Below are positions 43,664 to 52,666 of a stretch of DNA of 64,000 nucleotides, one piece after another. The first letter of the stretch is position 1. Every line of letters begins with the position of its first letter. Location of the stretch: positions 62,001-126,000 of the forward strand of contig NZ_JAFCJX010000014.1 in assembly GCF_018130695.1 (NCBI RefSeq), read 5' to 3'. Made by a program: the position numbers and the translations under genes. This DNA comes from Bradyrhizobium jicamae. Lineage in GTDB: Bacteria > Pseudomonadota > Alphaproteobacteria > Rhizobiales > Xanthobacteraceae. The notes under the pieces are model-generated. The model searched no databases. It was not told the origin of the DNA and saw nothing but the letters and a program-made list of their open reading frames with translations.

Positions 43664-44389
43664 CTAGGATGCCGCCGCCAGCGGCGGCGAGACGACTTGC
43701 GGCGCGTCTGCCTGGCGCGGCGCTGTCGTGGCGAGCTGGAAGCGGACGCCGTGCAGATCGATGCTGAGCGGGATGTCGCGGAAATCATCGTGGAAGGCGC
43801 GGATCCGGCGCTGCATCTCGGCGGCCGTGATGCCTGATGGCATCTCGCACATCTGACGATACATGCGCCGCGTGCTCTTGATGCCGCTCCAAGAGATCGG
43901 CAGCACGTCGAGCGGCGTCGGATCGCAGGCGAGCTCGCGCGACATCCGCCAGAACAGATGCGCCAGCCGCACATAGGCGATCTGCTCCAGCCCGCGCACG
44001 CTGATCTTGTCGGGGATGATGAAGGTCTCGACGCCGACGATCGGTCCGGAGTCGACGCTCGCAGCCATCACATGCGCGGTCGCGCCAAAGCTGCGGACGC
44101 CGTCATAGAGCGCGAAATGCGCCGGCGCCCAGCCGGGATATTGCGGCGGGCCGGGATGGAAATTGTAGGCGCCGTGGCCGAGCGCGGCGAGGATGTTGCC
44201 GGGCACGATCACGCTGGTGGTGAAGGCGAGCAGCCGCGCGTCGCGCAGCACCTCGGGCTCGATCGCGAGCAGCTCGTCCAGCGTCACCGCGCAGCGGAAC
44301 GACAGCGCCGGATTGTGTGCCTTGAGGAGCTCGGTCAGCGCAAATTGCTGATCGGCGACGCCGGTGAGAAGGATGATGGTCTTGAGCAT
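43664..44389 (-). CDS. Formyltransferase-like protein
   Basis: A 241-residue protein from the ATG at 44389, preceded by AAGGAG on its strand. It shows the formyltransferase core: Asn and His in YNFHPGPPQYPGWAPAHFAL and the Asp in ASVDSGPIVGVETF, the N-H-D catalytic triad of 10-formyl-THF enzymes. It lacks the C-terminal domain of methionyl-tRNA formyltransferase and is shorter, so a sugar N-formyltransferase or other small-molecule enzyme is more likely. It is third in a run with a glycosyltransferase-like and a HAD-type gene, which supports glycan modification. Convergent with the dioxygenase, one base apart. Confidence 0.72.
   Translation of the reverse strand: MLKTIILLTGVADQQFALTELLKAHNPALSFRCAVTLDELLAIEPEVLRDARLLAFTTSVIVPGNILAALGHGAYNFHPGPPQYPGWAPAHFALYDGVRSFGATAHVMAASVDSGPIVGVETFIIPDKISVRGLEQIAYVRLAHLFWRMSRELACDPTPLDVLPISWSGIKSTRRMYRQMCEMPSGITAAEMQRRIRAFHDDFRDIPLSIDLHGVRFQLATTAPRQADAPQVVSPPLAAAS
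43671..43688. terminator. Possible bidirectional hairpin at the convergent gene ends
   Basis: GCCGCCGC and GCGGCGGC pair around CA. It lies inside the last codons of the formyltransferase-like gene and just after the dioxygenase stop. It may terminate the plus-strand transcript, but no U-tract follows. Confidence 0.3.
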
Positions 44390-44418
44390 GAGGTAAGGCT
44401 CCTTCTCTTGCGATGGCG

Positions 44419-45753
44419 TCAGCCGCGACCGGTCATGACGACCACGCTGCCGGCGGCTTTGGATTGGGCAAAGGCACGGAACAGGTCGCGTGGCAGGGTC
44501 TGCCAGGGCGCGATCTCGAGAATGCGATTGTTGGCTGATGTCGCCGCCGCCTTGGCCGCGCGGATATCGTCCTGCCAGGGACACAGCGACAGCTCGAGCT
44601 GGCCGAAGCCGCCGGAGTCGCTGGCGAAGGCGCCGGTGACCGCTTCGATGCTGTCAGCGATCTCGCGGGCGTCGCTATTGGCGACGTCTCGCATGATCAC
44701 CGTGACGGCGCCGGCCGACGGCGCATCCGATTTGACCACGATCATGGCGTCGCGGCCGCCGCTGCGGCTGGCGCGGCGCGAGCCGCGCATCGCGACCCCG
44801 AAGTCCAGGTCGGGACCGAGATCGGCAGTGCCGGACAGGTTATGCACGATGGTGGTGTGGCGCGGCGTGCCGAGATCCTCGCTCGGCGCGTGATAGGAGC
44901 GCGGCAGCCACACGGTCTCCAGCGCCAGCTGCGACGACGTCAGGCTCCAGGCCTGGTCGATCAGATAGCCGTCCCAGACGGACGGATAGGCCTGCGCGAT
45001 GTGATGCCAGTTCCGCAGCAGGGTCGCGGCGGCGGCGGTGCGGCCGACATAGAGCGTGCGCGCCGACATCTCCCAGCGGTTCCACTTGTGAACCGCGACA
45101 TCGCAATCGAGGTTCGCCGGCAGCAGCGGCGGCTCGGTCAGCACCGCATCGGCGTCGATGAGCAGCAGTGGTTCGGGATGCTGCCGCCACATGCGCTGCA
45201 TGAAGTCGGCCTTGTCAGCGGCGCTGAGGGCATCGCCGGTGGCGTCGATCGCCTCGATGGTGAAGGCAATCCCAAACCCGGTCAGCGCGTCCGCAAGCTT
45301 TTGTGCATGATCAGCGCCCAGCGCGCTCGCGTAGCACGACACCACGCGCAGCGGCAGGTCCGTGCGGAAGTGCTCGCCGGTGCCGAGCGCGCGCCATTTG
45401 TGGCCGCCCCACCACAGCTCATGCGGGCCATCGAGGCTCGGGCCGATCGTGCCGAAGTCGGTCAGCTTGGACTTCAGGAAGTCGAACGCCGGGTTCTCGC
45501 CAAAGGGAATCACGACGGCACTATCGGTATGCAGCGAGCGGACCAGCAACTCCGCGCCGGCGCCGCTCAGCGGCTCGACCACGATCACGACGCCGCGATG
45601 CTTGGTGCCGAGCGTGCTGCCCCGATGAATGATGGCGGGGCCGAGCCGATCGACCAGCCAGTCCAGCCGGCGGCGCTGTGACGCGCTCAGTGTCACGCCG
45701 CTGGACTGCAGCAGATGGTCGAGATGATCGGAAGTCGTGTCGCGTGATGTCAT
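44419..45753 (-). CDS. Glycosyltransferase-like protein
   Basis: A 444-residue soluble protein. The central part resembles a GT-A fold: LLLIDADAVLTEPPLLPANLDCDVAVHKWN with a DxD-type motif, then TLYVGRTAAAATLLRNWHHIAQAYPSVWDGYLIDQAW and ETVWLPRSYHAPSEDLGTPRHTTIVHN, similar in order to nucleotide-diphospho-sugar transferases. The N-terminal 100 residues look like a separate module. No named family is certain. It lies between the HAD-type gene and the formyltransferase-like gene, opposite the flagellin operon, so a glycan for flagellin or the cell surface is plausible. Confidence 0.6.
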   Translation of the reverse strand: MTSRDTTSDHLDHLLQSSGVTLSASQRRRLDWLVDRLGPAIIHRGSTLGTKHRGVVIVVEPLSGAGAELLVRSLHTDSAVVIPFGENPAFDFLKSKLTDFGTIGPSLDGPHELWWGGHKWRALGTGEHFRTDLPLRVVSCYASALGADHAQKLADALTGFGIAFTIEAIDATGDALSAADKADFMQRMWRQHPEPLLLIDADAVLTEPPLLPANLDCDVAVHKWNRWEMSARTLYVGRTAAAATLLRNWHHIAQAYPSVWDGYLIDQAWSLTSSQLALETVWLPRSYHAPSEDLGTPRHTTIVHNLSGTADLGPDLDFGVAMRGSRRASRSGGRDAMIVVKSDAPSAGAVTVIMRDVANSDAREIADSIEAVTGAFASDSGGFGQLELSLCPWQDDIRAAKAAATSANNRILEIAPWQTLPRDLFRAFAQSKAAGSVVVMTGRG

Positions 45754-45806
45754 GCCAATGCCCCTCGCAAGCTTGAACGTGCGAGGCGGCGCGATCAGGC
45801 GGACAA

Positions 45807-48203
45807 TCAGCCGATCGATGCTGAGAGAGCGACCGTGTAGATCGCGACCTCATCGGCGGTCGGCTCGACCGTGACGAGCAGGCAGCCGTCGTCATCATGG
45901 GCGCGGAAATGGCGGCCGATCCGGGCCATTCCGGCATGGACCAGCCTGTCGTCGGCGATCGCCCTGATCTCGGAACTCTTGGCTGCGTCGGCTGCGGTCT
46001 CGCCGGATTGCACGACCACGCCGTGCAGCGTGCCCTCGCGGGTCAGTTTTGCGAGCGGCAGCGCGATGGTCGCGATCGCCATGCGGCGGGCCAGCGGGAT
46101 GCGCAGGCGCAGGTCGCCAAGCCCGGTGCGGTAGACATTGATTGTCTCCAGCGCGGCGCGGCCGTCGCGGCCGAACAGGCAGATCTGCAGCGTGCCGCAT
46201 GGCGTCTCGCCGAACACGTTGGCAGGCAGATGGTTGGCGCCGAACAGCAGGTACCAATGGGCGTGCGCCGGCGACAGGGTGGTCAGGCTGCCAGCGAGCC
46301 ACATCGGTGGCGCCGGCGCGCTGCAAGCCGCGATCAGGCCGCGGGCGTTGATCTGGTTCTCGACGTAGTCGCGATCGATCAGCGGCGCCAGAGCCTGCGT
46401 GCCGAGGTTGACGTCATGCTGGAAGCCGCCAAGCAGCGCCACCTCATCGTCATCGGGTAGCAGCAGCAGGCGGCCGAGCACGGCGGCCGTCCAGAGCGCC
46501 GCAACGTCGCGATCGCGATAGGGATGCAGGCGATAATGCGGCGCGAGCTCGCGTGAGCGGGTCGCGAACGCCAGCGCGCCGGCCTGGATCTCGGAAACAA
46601 GTGCGGTCTGTGCCGCCGGGCGCTGGTCGCCTTCACGCAGCACCGCACCATTGCGATAGTCGCGCGCCGAGCCTTCCGCCGAGCAGCAAATCTGCTCCAG
46701 CAGCGCGATGTTGCGGATCAGCATGCGCTTGACATGCGGGGTGACGACGAGATCGGAGATCAGCCCCGCCGCGCTGTCCGCATCGGCGATGTCGTCGAAG
46801 GCGTCGTCGAGCGACAGCAAATAGGTGCCGTGCAGGCGGATGCGGAGGCCTTCGCGGTCGAAGATGCGTCGCAGCGCCTTCTGCACGCTGGCGGAATAGC
46901 CGAGGTCGGCCAGGATCAGGTCGGTGCAATGGTCGAAGCCGGGAATATTGGCGCGCAGATACGCCAGCAGCCGGGCGCGGATGCCGGCGGAGATCTCGGT
47001 CATCTCGCGCGGGTCCATCAGGTCGGGCAGGGCGTCGGCGAGGTCGCTGCCGGGCGCGATGCCGTCCGGATAATTGGCGAAGAACGCCATCACATCAGGC
47101 GGCGCCACCTTGACGATCTCGACAAAGGTTGCCGCGTCGATCCGCACCACGCGGCCCAACAGCTCGCACAGCGGCTCGAGCGTGTCGGCCGAGCCGACCA
47201 GGCTGATACGGCGGTTGATCTCGATATAGCTGCCGGTGCCGGCATGCGCATCCTGCCAGATCAGATGCGGCAGGAATCCGTCGCGTCCGAGGAAGCCGAC
47301 CGCGACGCGGCCGCCGTCGCGCACGAGCTCCGTGCGCCGCGCCTCGATGAAGGCATCGAAATCGGTCATGACCGGGCCGAGCACGGTGAGGCCGAGCTGG
47401 AATGCGGCAGATTTCTCCGCGCTCTGCGCCGCCACCATGCGCCGCAGCGTGCGCGCGCCGTGATCGAGGCGCGACGGCCGATGCGGGCAGAGCAGCTCGA
47501 ACACGGAGGTCTCGCGCTGCAGCTTGGAGGCCAGCGCGGCGCTCGCCTGCGGATAGTAGCGCGCACGGAGGCCGTAGCGGCGCGCGCCCCTGACGTCGGC
47601 GGCGTCGTTGTCGCCGATATGGATCGAGCTCGCTGCGTCCACATCCTGTTCGGCGATGTAGCGTTCGAACAGCGCCTCGCTCTTGCTGCTGCCGTGGTCG
47701 CAGGAGGCGTACAGGAAGTCCCAGGAGATTTCAGGGGCGCAGGCGCGCAGCAACCGCGCCAACTGGCCGGAATTCCAGTAGGTGTCGGAGATGAATCCGA
47801 CACGATAGCCGGCGCGTTTCGTGTCCAGATATTGCCGGATCATTTCCGGATTGACGCGACACAATTCGATCTCGGCATTCAGCTCGGTGTCAGCAAGCCT
47901 CCCGAGGTCATCGCGTGTCAGGCCGAACAGCTTGAAAGGAAAAAACTTATAGACCTCGGCGATATCCACTTCAGTCGAACCGCTGCGCTCCCTGGCGAGC
48001 TTGCGCGCGCGTGCTTCCGCCTGGATTCGATGCTGAACGAAACTGACGGACATGTTTGGAAATTTTCGGGAAATGCCCGAGAGCTGAAAAACCCTTTCAA
48101 ATACGCCATCTGGCGTCGTGCAGGCGCGCAGCAGAAATGTATCGAAAACATCGAATGAACATGCGGAAACATTTCGCGCGCGACGGGATGCGTCGTTCGT
48201 CAT
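45807..48203 (-). CDS. HAD-superfamily protein of polysaccharide-cluster type (COG5610-like)
   Basis: A 798-residue protein from the ATG at 48203 (MTNDASRRARN); an ATG at 48212 is possible. The first 260 residues form a HAD domain: motif I SFDVFDTFLLR, motif II VGFISDTYW, motif III Lys in SKSEALF, motif IV HIGDNDAADVRGARRYG. A second block (VAVGFLGRDGFLPHLIWQ ... LILADLGYSASVQKALRRIF) resembles the region after HAD in COG5610 proteins, which occur in polysaccharide clusters. The C-terminal 200 residues are beta-rich and unassigned. It would be the first gene of a three-gene unit with 44419 and 43664. Its activity is unknown; a phosphatase acting on a sugar intermediate is one option. Confidence 0.65.
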   Translation of the reverse strand: MTNDASRRARNVSACSFDVFDTFLLRACTTPDGVFERVFQLSGISRKFPNMSVSFVQHRIQAEARARKLARERSGSTEVDIAEVYKFFPFKLFGLTRDDLGRLADTELNAEIELCRVNPEMIRQYLDTKRAGYRVGFISDTYWNSGQLARLLRACAPEISWDFLYASCDHGSSKSEALFERYIAEQDVDAASSIHIGDNDAADVRGARRYGLRARYYPQASAALASKLQRETSVFELLCPHRPSRLDHGARTLRRMVAAQSAEKSAAFQLGLTVLGPVMTDFDAFIEARRTELVRDGGRVAVGFLGRDGFLPHLIWQDAHAGTGSYIEINRRISLVGSADTLEPLCELLGRVVRIDAATFVEIVKVAPPDVMAFFANYPDGIAPGSDLADALPDLMDPREMTEISAGIRARLLAYLRANIPGFDHCTDLILADLGYSASVQKALRRIFDREGLRIRLHGTYLLSLDDAFDDIADADSAAGLISDLVVTPHVKRMLIRNIALLEQICCSAEGSARDYRNGAVLREGDQRPAAQTALVSEIQAGALAFATRSRELAPHYRLHPYRDRDVAALWTAAVLGRLLLLPDDDEVALLGGFQHDVNLGTQALAPLIDRDYVENQINARGLIAACSAPAPPMWLAGSLTTLSPAHAHWYLLFGANHLPANVFGETPCGTLQICLFGRDGRAALETINVYRTGLGDLRLRIPLARRMAIATIALPLAKLTREGTLHGVVVQSGETAADAAKSSEIRAIADDRLVHAGMARIGRHFRAHDDDGCLLVTVEPTADEVAIYTVALSASIG

Positions 48204-48721
48204 CGTCCTCATTCTCGAAAGTCCCGCTTGTTGTCGTGCGTTGAACGCGTGTGTGCGGCAATTCAGGCGCGTCACCGGAAAAAAGTTGCCGCGTGATTCA
48301 AAAACGCACGCTTGGCGACTGACAGATTCAAAAAAATCGATAACGTCGAATCGATGATTCGGAAAAAATTGCCGGGTCGCTTTCTCGCCCAAGCAAGATC
48401 GCGACCACACGCTGACCGATCATCCGCATGCACCACGCATGCACCCGTTCCGTGGCGTTAGTACGTGTGACAACAGCGTTTTCCGGCGCGACCAACTCTG
48501 CCGCGGGACTTTAAGGCATGCTGACTGAATGCTCGGATCCGATACTCTGGCTCCCCCCGGCTTGCGGGGATCGGCAGGATTTGCCGCCCGGTCGGCAAAA
48601 AACTCCAGCTAACTATTTGAAAAATAACAAATTTTCTGCGCCTGGAATGCTTGCCTGCTCCGTTCAACGATCAGAAGGCCGCATGGAATCTGTGTCAGCG
48701 GCGCTGGTTGGAGAGTCGGGG
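48204..48721. promoter_or_regulatory. Long divergent control region between the glycan-type trio and the flagellar block
   Basis: About 520 bases, less GC-rich than the genes around it, with A-tracts. It includes two imperfect copies of GGAAAAAAgTTGCCGcGT (48277-48294 and 48361-48377, the second lacking one base), a tandem pair of CGCATGCACC repeats at 48425, and a TTGCCG/CGGCAA hairpin at about 48580-48597. No gene is convincing here; in-frame codons upstream of the sigma factor start are poor. An alternative ATG for the sigma factor lies at 48683. Confidence 0.5.
48425..48446. repeat. Tandem 11-bp direct repeat with GCATGC cores
   Basis: CGCATGCACCA (48425-48435) and CGCATGCACCC (48436-48446) follow each other directly, so the palindromic GCATGC cores are one helical turn apart. 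That spacing suits a DNA-binding protein sitting on one face of the helix. Confidence 0.5.
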
Positions 48722-49435
48722 ATGAGCTACGCGCTTGAAGTCAGGGCACCCGCCGAAGTCGAGATCGCCAAGGCCCAAGCCACTTCGATCGAGGCCGTGC
48801 CGATCGAGGCGGTGTCATGGGGTGACGTTCCCGTTGTGACCGACGCAGCACCCCTCGACACCGTCGGAGTGCAGGACGAGGACAAGGATCTGCTCGATCG
48901 TCTCGCCGGCGGCGACGAGACCGCGTTCCGTCTGTTGGTCGAGCGTCATGTCGATCGCGCCTACGCCATTGCGCTGCGCATCGTCGGCAACGCCGCGGAT
49001 GCGGAAGACGTGGTGCAGGACACCATGCTGAAGGTGTGGACGCATCGCGGCCGCTGGCAGCACGGCCGCGCCAAATTCTCGACCTGGCTCTATCGCGTCG
49101 TCAGCAACCGCTGCATCGACTTGCGCCGCAAGCCGCGCACCGAGAATGTCGACGCGGTGCCCGAAGTCGCCGACACCCAGCTCGACGCGGCGGAAGTGAT
49201 CGAGCGCAACGAGATCGGCACGCTGCTGGAAGTCGCGATGCAGAAGCTGCCGGAGCAGCAGCGCGTCGCGGTGATCCTGTCGTATCATGAGAACATGAGC
49301 AACGGCGAGATCGCCGAGGTCATGGACACCACGGTTGCCGCCGTGGAGTCGCTGTTGAAGCGGGGACGGCAGCAGCTGCGCGAGATGCTGCGCCGGCACG
49401 AGCGCGACCTGCGCACCGCGTTTACCGATTGCTAA
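48722..49435 (+). CDS. ECF-type RNA polymerase sigma factor next to the flagellar genes
   Basis: A 237-residue protein from the ATG at 48722 (MSYALEVRA), after GGAGAGTCGGGG; 48683 is an alternative start. An unusual 50-residue acidic N-terminal extension precedes region 2 (DETAFRLLVERHVDRAYAIALRIVGNAADAEDVVQDTMLKVW...STWLYRVVSNRCIDLRRK). Region 4 is LPEQQRVAVILSYHENMSNGEIAEVMDTTVAAVESLLKRGRQQLREML. No anti-sigma gene follows directly; the flagellin gene does, after 143 bases. A candidate anti-sigma protein is encoded at 52667. It may drive the flagellar block; this is inference from position. Confidence 0.9.
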   Translation: MSYALEVRAPAEVEIAKAQATSIEAVPIEAVSWGDVPVVTDAAPLDTVGVQDEDKDLLDRLAGGDETAFRLLVERHVDRAYAIALRIVGNAADAEDVVQDTMLKVWTHRGRWQHGRAKFSTWLYRVVSNRCIDLRRKPRTENVDAVPEVADTQLDAAEVIERNEIGTLLEVAMQKLPEQQRVAVILSYHENMSNGEIAEVMDTTVAAVESLLKRGRQQLREMLRRHERDLRTAFTDC

Positions 49436-49578
49436 CCATAAAATCCCGCATCCGAAATTTTCCGCGCCTGATCGTTGACCGCCATTCCGTTTGATCGGGT
49501 GGACGGGGGCTGATCCGCGTCACGATCTCTTCAACGATGCGGCATGTCATGCCCATCAGCATCAGGAGCACCTAAAGC

Positions 49579-50403
49579 ATGCCCGCAATTTCCACCAACA
49601 CTGCTGCCAACTCGGCGGTGCGCTACCTCAACATCAACTCGCAGCAGGAAACCAGCGCGCTGTCGAAACTGTCGAGCGGCTCGCGCATCACCTCGGCGTC
49701 CGACGACGCGGCAGGTCTCGCGATCTCGACCCGCATTTCCTCGGACATCACGACGCTGCAGCAGGCCGCGACCAACGCCTCGCAGGCGACCTCGATCCTG
49801 CAGACCGCCGACGGCGGCGCTTCCAACATCTCCGACATCCTGGCCCGCATGAAGTCGCTGGCCTCCGAGTCCTCCTCGGGCACCGTGACCGACTCCAGCC
49901 GCGCCTACATCAACTCGGAATTCTCGCAGCTGACGAGCGAAATCGATTCGATCGCGACCGGCACCCGCTACAGCGGCTCGAGCCTGCTCGACGGCTCGAG
50001 CACCTTCTCGTCCGGCGTCTCCGTGCTGGTCGGCTCGTCTGCTTCCGACACCATCACGATCACGCTGACCAGCCTGACCGCGTCCTCGCTCGGCGTCACC
50101 TCGCTCGACGTCAGCACCCAGTCGGGTGCGACCTCGGCGCTGACCGCGCTCGACACCGCGATCGACTCCGTCTCCGCCGCCCGCGCCGACATCGGTGCGC
50201 AGGAATCGCGCTTCAACTTCTCGGCCGACTCGATCTCGACCCAGACCCAGAACCTGCAGTCGGCCAATTCGGCGATCAAGGACGTCGATATCGCCGCCGA
50301 GCAGGCGACGCTGTCCTCGGCCGAAGTGAAGACCCAGGCCGCGGTGTCGGCGGAAACCGCGGCGAACCAGATGCCGCAGTATCTGCTCAAGCTGCTCGGC
50401 TAA
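49579..50403 (+). CDS. Compact flagellin
   Basis: A 274-residue filament protein with AGGAG upstream. It has the conserved D0/D1 helices at both ends: NSQQETSALSKLSSGSRITSASDDAAGLAISTRI and, at the C-terminus, ARADIGAQESRFNF...NSAIKDVDIAAEQATLSSAEV...QMPQYLLKLLG. The middle is short (about 100 residues) and Ser/Thr-rich, so the D2/D3 surface domains are missing. It has no cysteine or tryptophan. A strong terminator follows, which separates it from fliD. Neither flaF nor flbT, usual partners of alphaproteobacterial flagellins, is present here. Confidence 0.93.
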   Translation: MPAISTNTAANSAVRYLNINSQQETSALSKLSSGSRITSASDDAAGLAISTRISSDITTLQQAATNASQATSILQTADGGASNISDILARMKSLASESSSGTVTDSSRAYINSEFSQLTSEIDSIATGTRYSGSSLLDGSSTFSSGVSVLVGSSASDTITITLTSLTASSLGVTSLDVSTQSGATSALTALDTAIDSVSAARADIGAQESRFNFSADSISTQTQNLQSANSAIKDVDIAAEQATLSSAEVKTQAAVSAETAANQMPQYLLKLLG

Positions 50404-50412
50404 TAGACCAAC

Positions 50413-50442
50413 GATCGGGCCGGCCTGAGCGCCGGCCCGATC
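50413..50442 (+). terminator. Strong hairpin after the flagellin gene
   Basis: GATCGGGCCGGC and GCCGGCCCGATC form a perfect 12-bp stem with loop CTGAGC, followed by TTCCCTGT. It lies 9 bases after the flagellin stop and 22 before the fliD start, and probably lowers read-through into fliD. Confidence 0.75.
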
Positions 50443-50464
50443 TTCCCTGTGCGGACGTGTTGAC

Positions 50465-52168
50465 ATGACGGTAAGCAGCGCCACCTCGAGCACGACCAGC
50501 AGCAGCACGACGTCGTCGAGTTCCGCCAGCACGGTGACGACGACCGGAACGACCAATTCGACCAGCGTCGACTGGGACGCCCTGATCGAGGCCCAGGTCC
50601 AGGCCAAGCTGGCGCAGGCCACCACGATCTCGACCACGATCACCGCCAACGAGGCCAAGATCACGGCCTATCAGGGCCTGCAGACCAACCTCAGCACGCT
50701 GGCATCCGGCCTGCAGTCGCTCAGCACGTCCATCATCAACTCGCTCGCCACCAACGTCTTCGCGACGCGTTCTGCGACGATCAGTTCGACCGGCGACGTC
50801 AGCGCCTCCTCGGCGCTCTCGATGACCGTCAACAATGGCGCAGCGACCGGCGACCACACACTGACGATCAGCCAGATCGCCACTGCGCAGAAGGTGATCG
50901 GCACCTCGCAGTCCAGTACGACCGACGAGCTCGGCTATTCCGGCACGTTCTCGCTCGGCCTGTCCGGCGGCACGGCCTCCGACATCACCGTCACCAGCAC
51001 GATGTCGATGCAGGATATCGTCGATGCCATCAATGCGCAGACCTCGACCACCAATGTCCAGGCCTCGATCGTCCAGGTGTCCTCCGGCTCCTATGAAATG
51101 GTGCTGACCGGGACGGCTGACGCAGCCGACATCAGCTATTCGAGCACCTCCGGGGACGACATCCTCAACAAGCTCGGCGTCACCGACAGTTCGGGCGCCT
51201 TCACCGACGTGCTGCAGACGGCACAATCGGCGGAGTTCACGCTCGACGGCATCGCGCTGACGCGCGACACCAACGACATTTCGGACGTGCTGACCGGCGT
51301 CACCTTCAACCTGCTGCAGGCGACGCCCGACGGCGCCACGGTGAACATCTCGATCGGCACCGACACCAGCCAGATCGAGACGGCGCTGGAGACCTTCGTC
51401 ACCAATTACAACGCATTTCGCGACGCAGTGGTCGCCCAGCAAGCCACCGCCTCGGACGGTACGGCGGCATCGACCGCGGTGCTGTTCGGCGACAGCACGA
51501 TGCGCGACATCATGACCCGGCTGCAGGCGGTGCTCGGCACCTCGGTCAACGAGATGACGATGAGCGACCTCGGCCTGTCCTTCAACGAGAAGAACGAGCT
51601 GGAACTCGACACCGGCACGCTGTCCACGGTGCTGACCACCAATCTGAGCGGCGTGACCAAGCTGCTGGCGGCGACGACCACGACCTCGTCGAGCCAGCTT
51701 GCCGTTGTCAACACCGGTACCTCGCCGCAATCCTTCACGCTGGACCTGGCGGTGGATTCGAGCGGCACGCTGACCTCGGCGACCGTCGGCGGCGACAGCT
51801 CCATGTTCACGGTGATCGGCAACAGCATAGTCGGCAATTCCGGCACCATCTATGCTGGCATGGCCTTCACCTATAGCGGCTCGACCTCGCAGTCGATCAC
51901 GGTGACGTCGACCTCGGGGCTCGCCACCCAGCTCTATCAGATCGCCAAGACCAGCTCGGCGAGCAGCGGATCGCTGCAGACGCTGATCACCAACCTGCAG
52001 ACGCGCGACAACGATCTGACGAGCCAGGTCAACGACATCGAGAGCGCGGCGGCGACCTACAAGTCGCAGCTGCAGGCGCAGTACGCGAAATACCAGGCCG
52101 CCATCGAGAGCGCCAACAACACGCTGAATTACCTGAAAGCACTTCTGGACGCGGGATCGAATAACTGA
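50465..52168 (+). CDS. fliD: Flagellar filament cap protein FliD
   Basis: A 567-residue protein. After a Ser/Thr-rich N-terminus (MTVSSATSSTTSS...) it shows the FliD_N pattern (SVDWDALIEAQVQAKLAQATTISTTITANEAKITAYQGLQTNLSTLASGLQSL) and a C-terminal FliD_C part ending in the coiled segment LQTRDNDLTSQVNDIESAAATYKSQLQAQYAKYQAAIESANNTLNYLKALL. It caps the growing filament and folds flagellin. The fliS start follows immediately (stop overlaps by one base). The N-terminus is nearly the same as that of FlgD at 53561. Confidence 0.93.
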   Translation: MTVSSATSSTTSSSTTSSSSASTVTTTGTTNSTSVDWDALIEAQVQAKLAQATTISTTITANEAKITAYQGLQTNLSTLASGLQSLSTSIINSLATNVFATRSATISSTGDVSASSALSMTVNNGAATGDHTLTISQIATAQKVIGTSQSSTTDELGYSGTFSLGLSGGTASDITVTSTMSMQDIVDAINAQTSTTNVQASIVQVSSGSYEMVLTGTADAADISYSSTSGDDILNKLGVTDSSGAFTDVLQTAQSAEFTLDGIALTRDTNDISDVLTGVTFNLLQATPDGATVNISIGTDTSQIETALETFVTNYNAFRDAVVAQQATASDGTAASTAVLFGDSTMRDIMTRLQAVLGTSVNEMTMSDLGLSFNEKNELELDTGTLSTVLTTNLSGVTKLLAATTTTSSSQLAVVNTGTSPQSFTLDLAVDSSGTLTSATVGGDSSMFTVIGNSIVGNSGTIYAGMAFTYSGSTSQSITVTSTSGLATQLYQIAKTSSASSGSLQTLITNLQTRDNDLTSQVNDIESAAATYKSQLQAQYAKYQAAIESANNTLNYLKALLDAGSNN

Positions 52169-52596
52169 TGACACAAAATTCCACGGCGTATCGCGCCAAC
52201 AACGCCTATCGGAGCGCAGCCGTCACGGTGCCGCCACTCAAGGCCACCGTGATGCTGTTCGACGGCGCGATCACGCTGCTGAACAAGGCCCAGGAGGCGC
52301 ACGAGCGCAAGCAGTACGAGCAAGGCCACGAGTATCTGACGCGGGCGACCGCGATCCTGCGCGGGCTCAGCCACAACATCAATTTCGAGCGCGGCGGCCA
52401 GGTCGCGGAGCGGCTGTTCCAGACCTACAATGCGCTGATCATGGCGTGCCTGCGCGCCTACGGCCGGCCGAAATCCAGGGAGAGCTTTCGGCGCATCATC
52501 GCGGGGCTTGCGGAACTCCGCGACGCCTGGAAGTTCGTCGATGCCTCCGCCACCAAGCTCAGGATCCCGCCGGTCGATTCGGCCGCGCGGCGCTAA
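52168..52596 (+). CDS. fliS: Flagellin export chaperone FliS
   Basis: A 142-residue helical protein: NNAYRSAAVTVPPLKATVMLFDGAITLLNKAQEAHERKQYEQGHEYLTRATAILRGLSHNINFERGGQVAERLFQTYNALIMACLRAYG, the FliS arrangement of four helices, with the familiar 'P.....MLfDgai..l..A' segment. It binds the flagellin C-terminus before export. It is coupled to fliD. Confidence 0.9.
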   Translation: MTQNSTAYRANNAYRSAAVTVPPLKATVMLFDGAITLLNKAQEAHERKQYEQGHEYLTRATAILRGLSHNINFERGGQVAERLFQTYNALIMACLRAYGRPKSRESFRRIIAGLAELRDAWKFVDASATKLRIPPVDSAARR

Positions 52597-52666
52597 AGGT
52601 TCCGATCCGTCCCCGGCGAATCGGCCGGGGCGGGCCCATTGCCACTGATTCGTTATTGATTGTCCG

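Noticed and set aside
48581..48603. TTGCCG-CCCGGT-CGGCAA hairpin followed by A-run as a terminator
   Set aside because: On the plus strand the stem is followed by A rather than T, and on the minus strand the T-run precedes the stem, so neither orientation gives a normal terminator.
50387..52174. 595-codon open frame opposite fliD
   Set aside because: Low-complexity Gly/Arg/Asp composition; a shadow of fliD.
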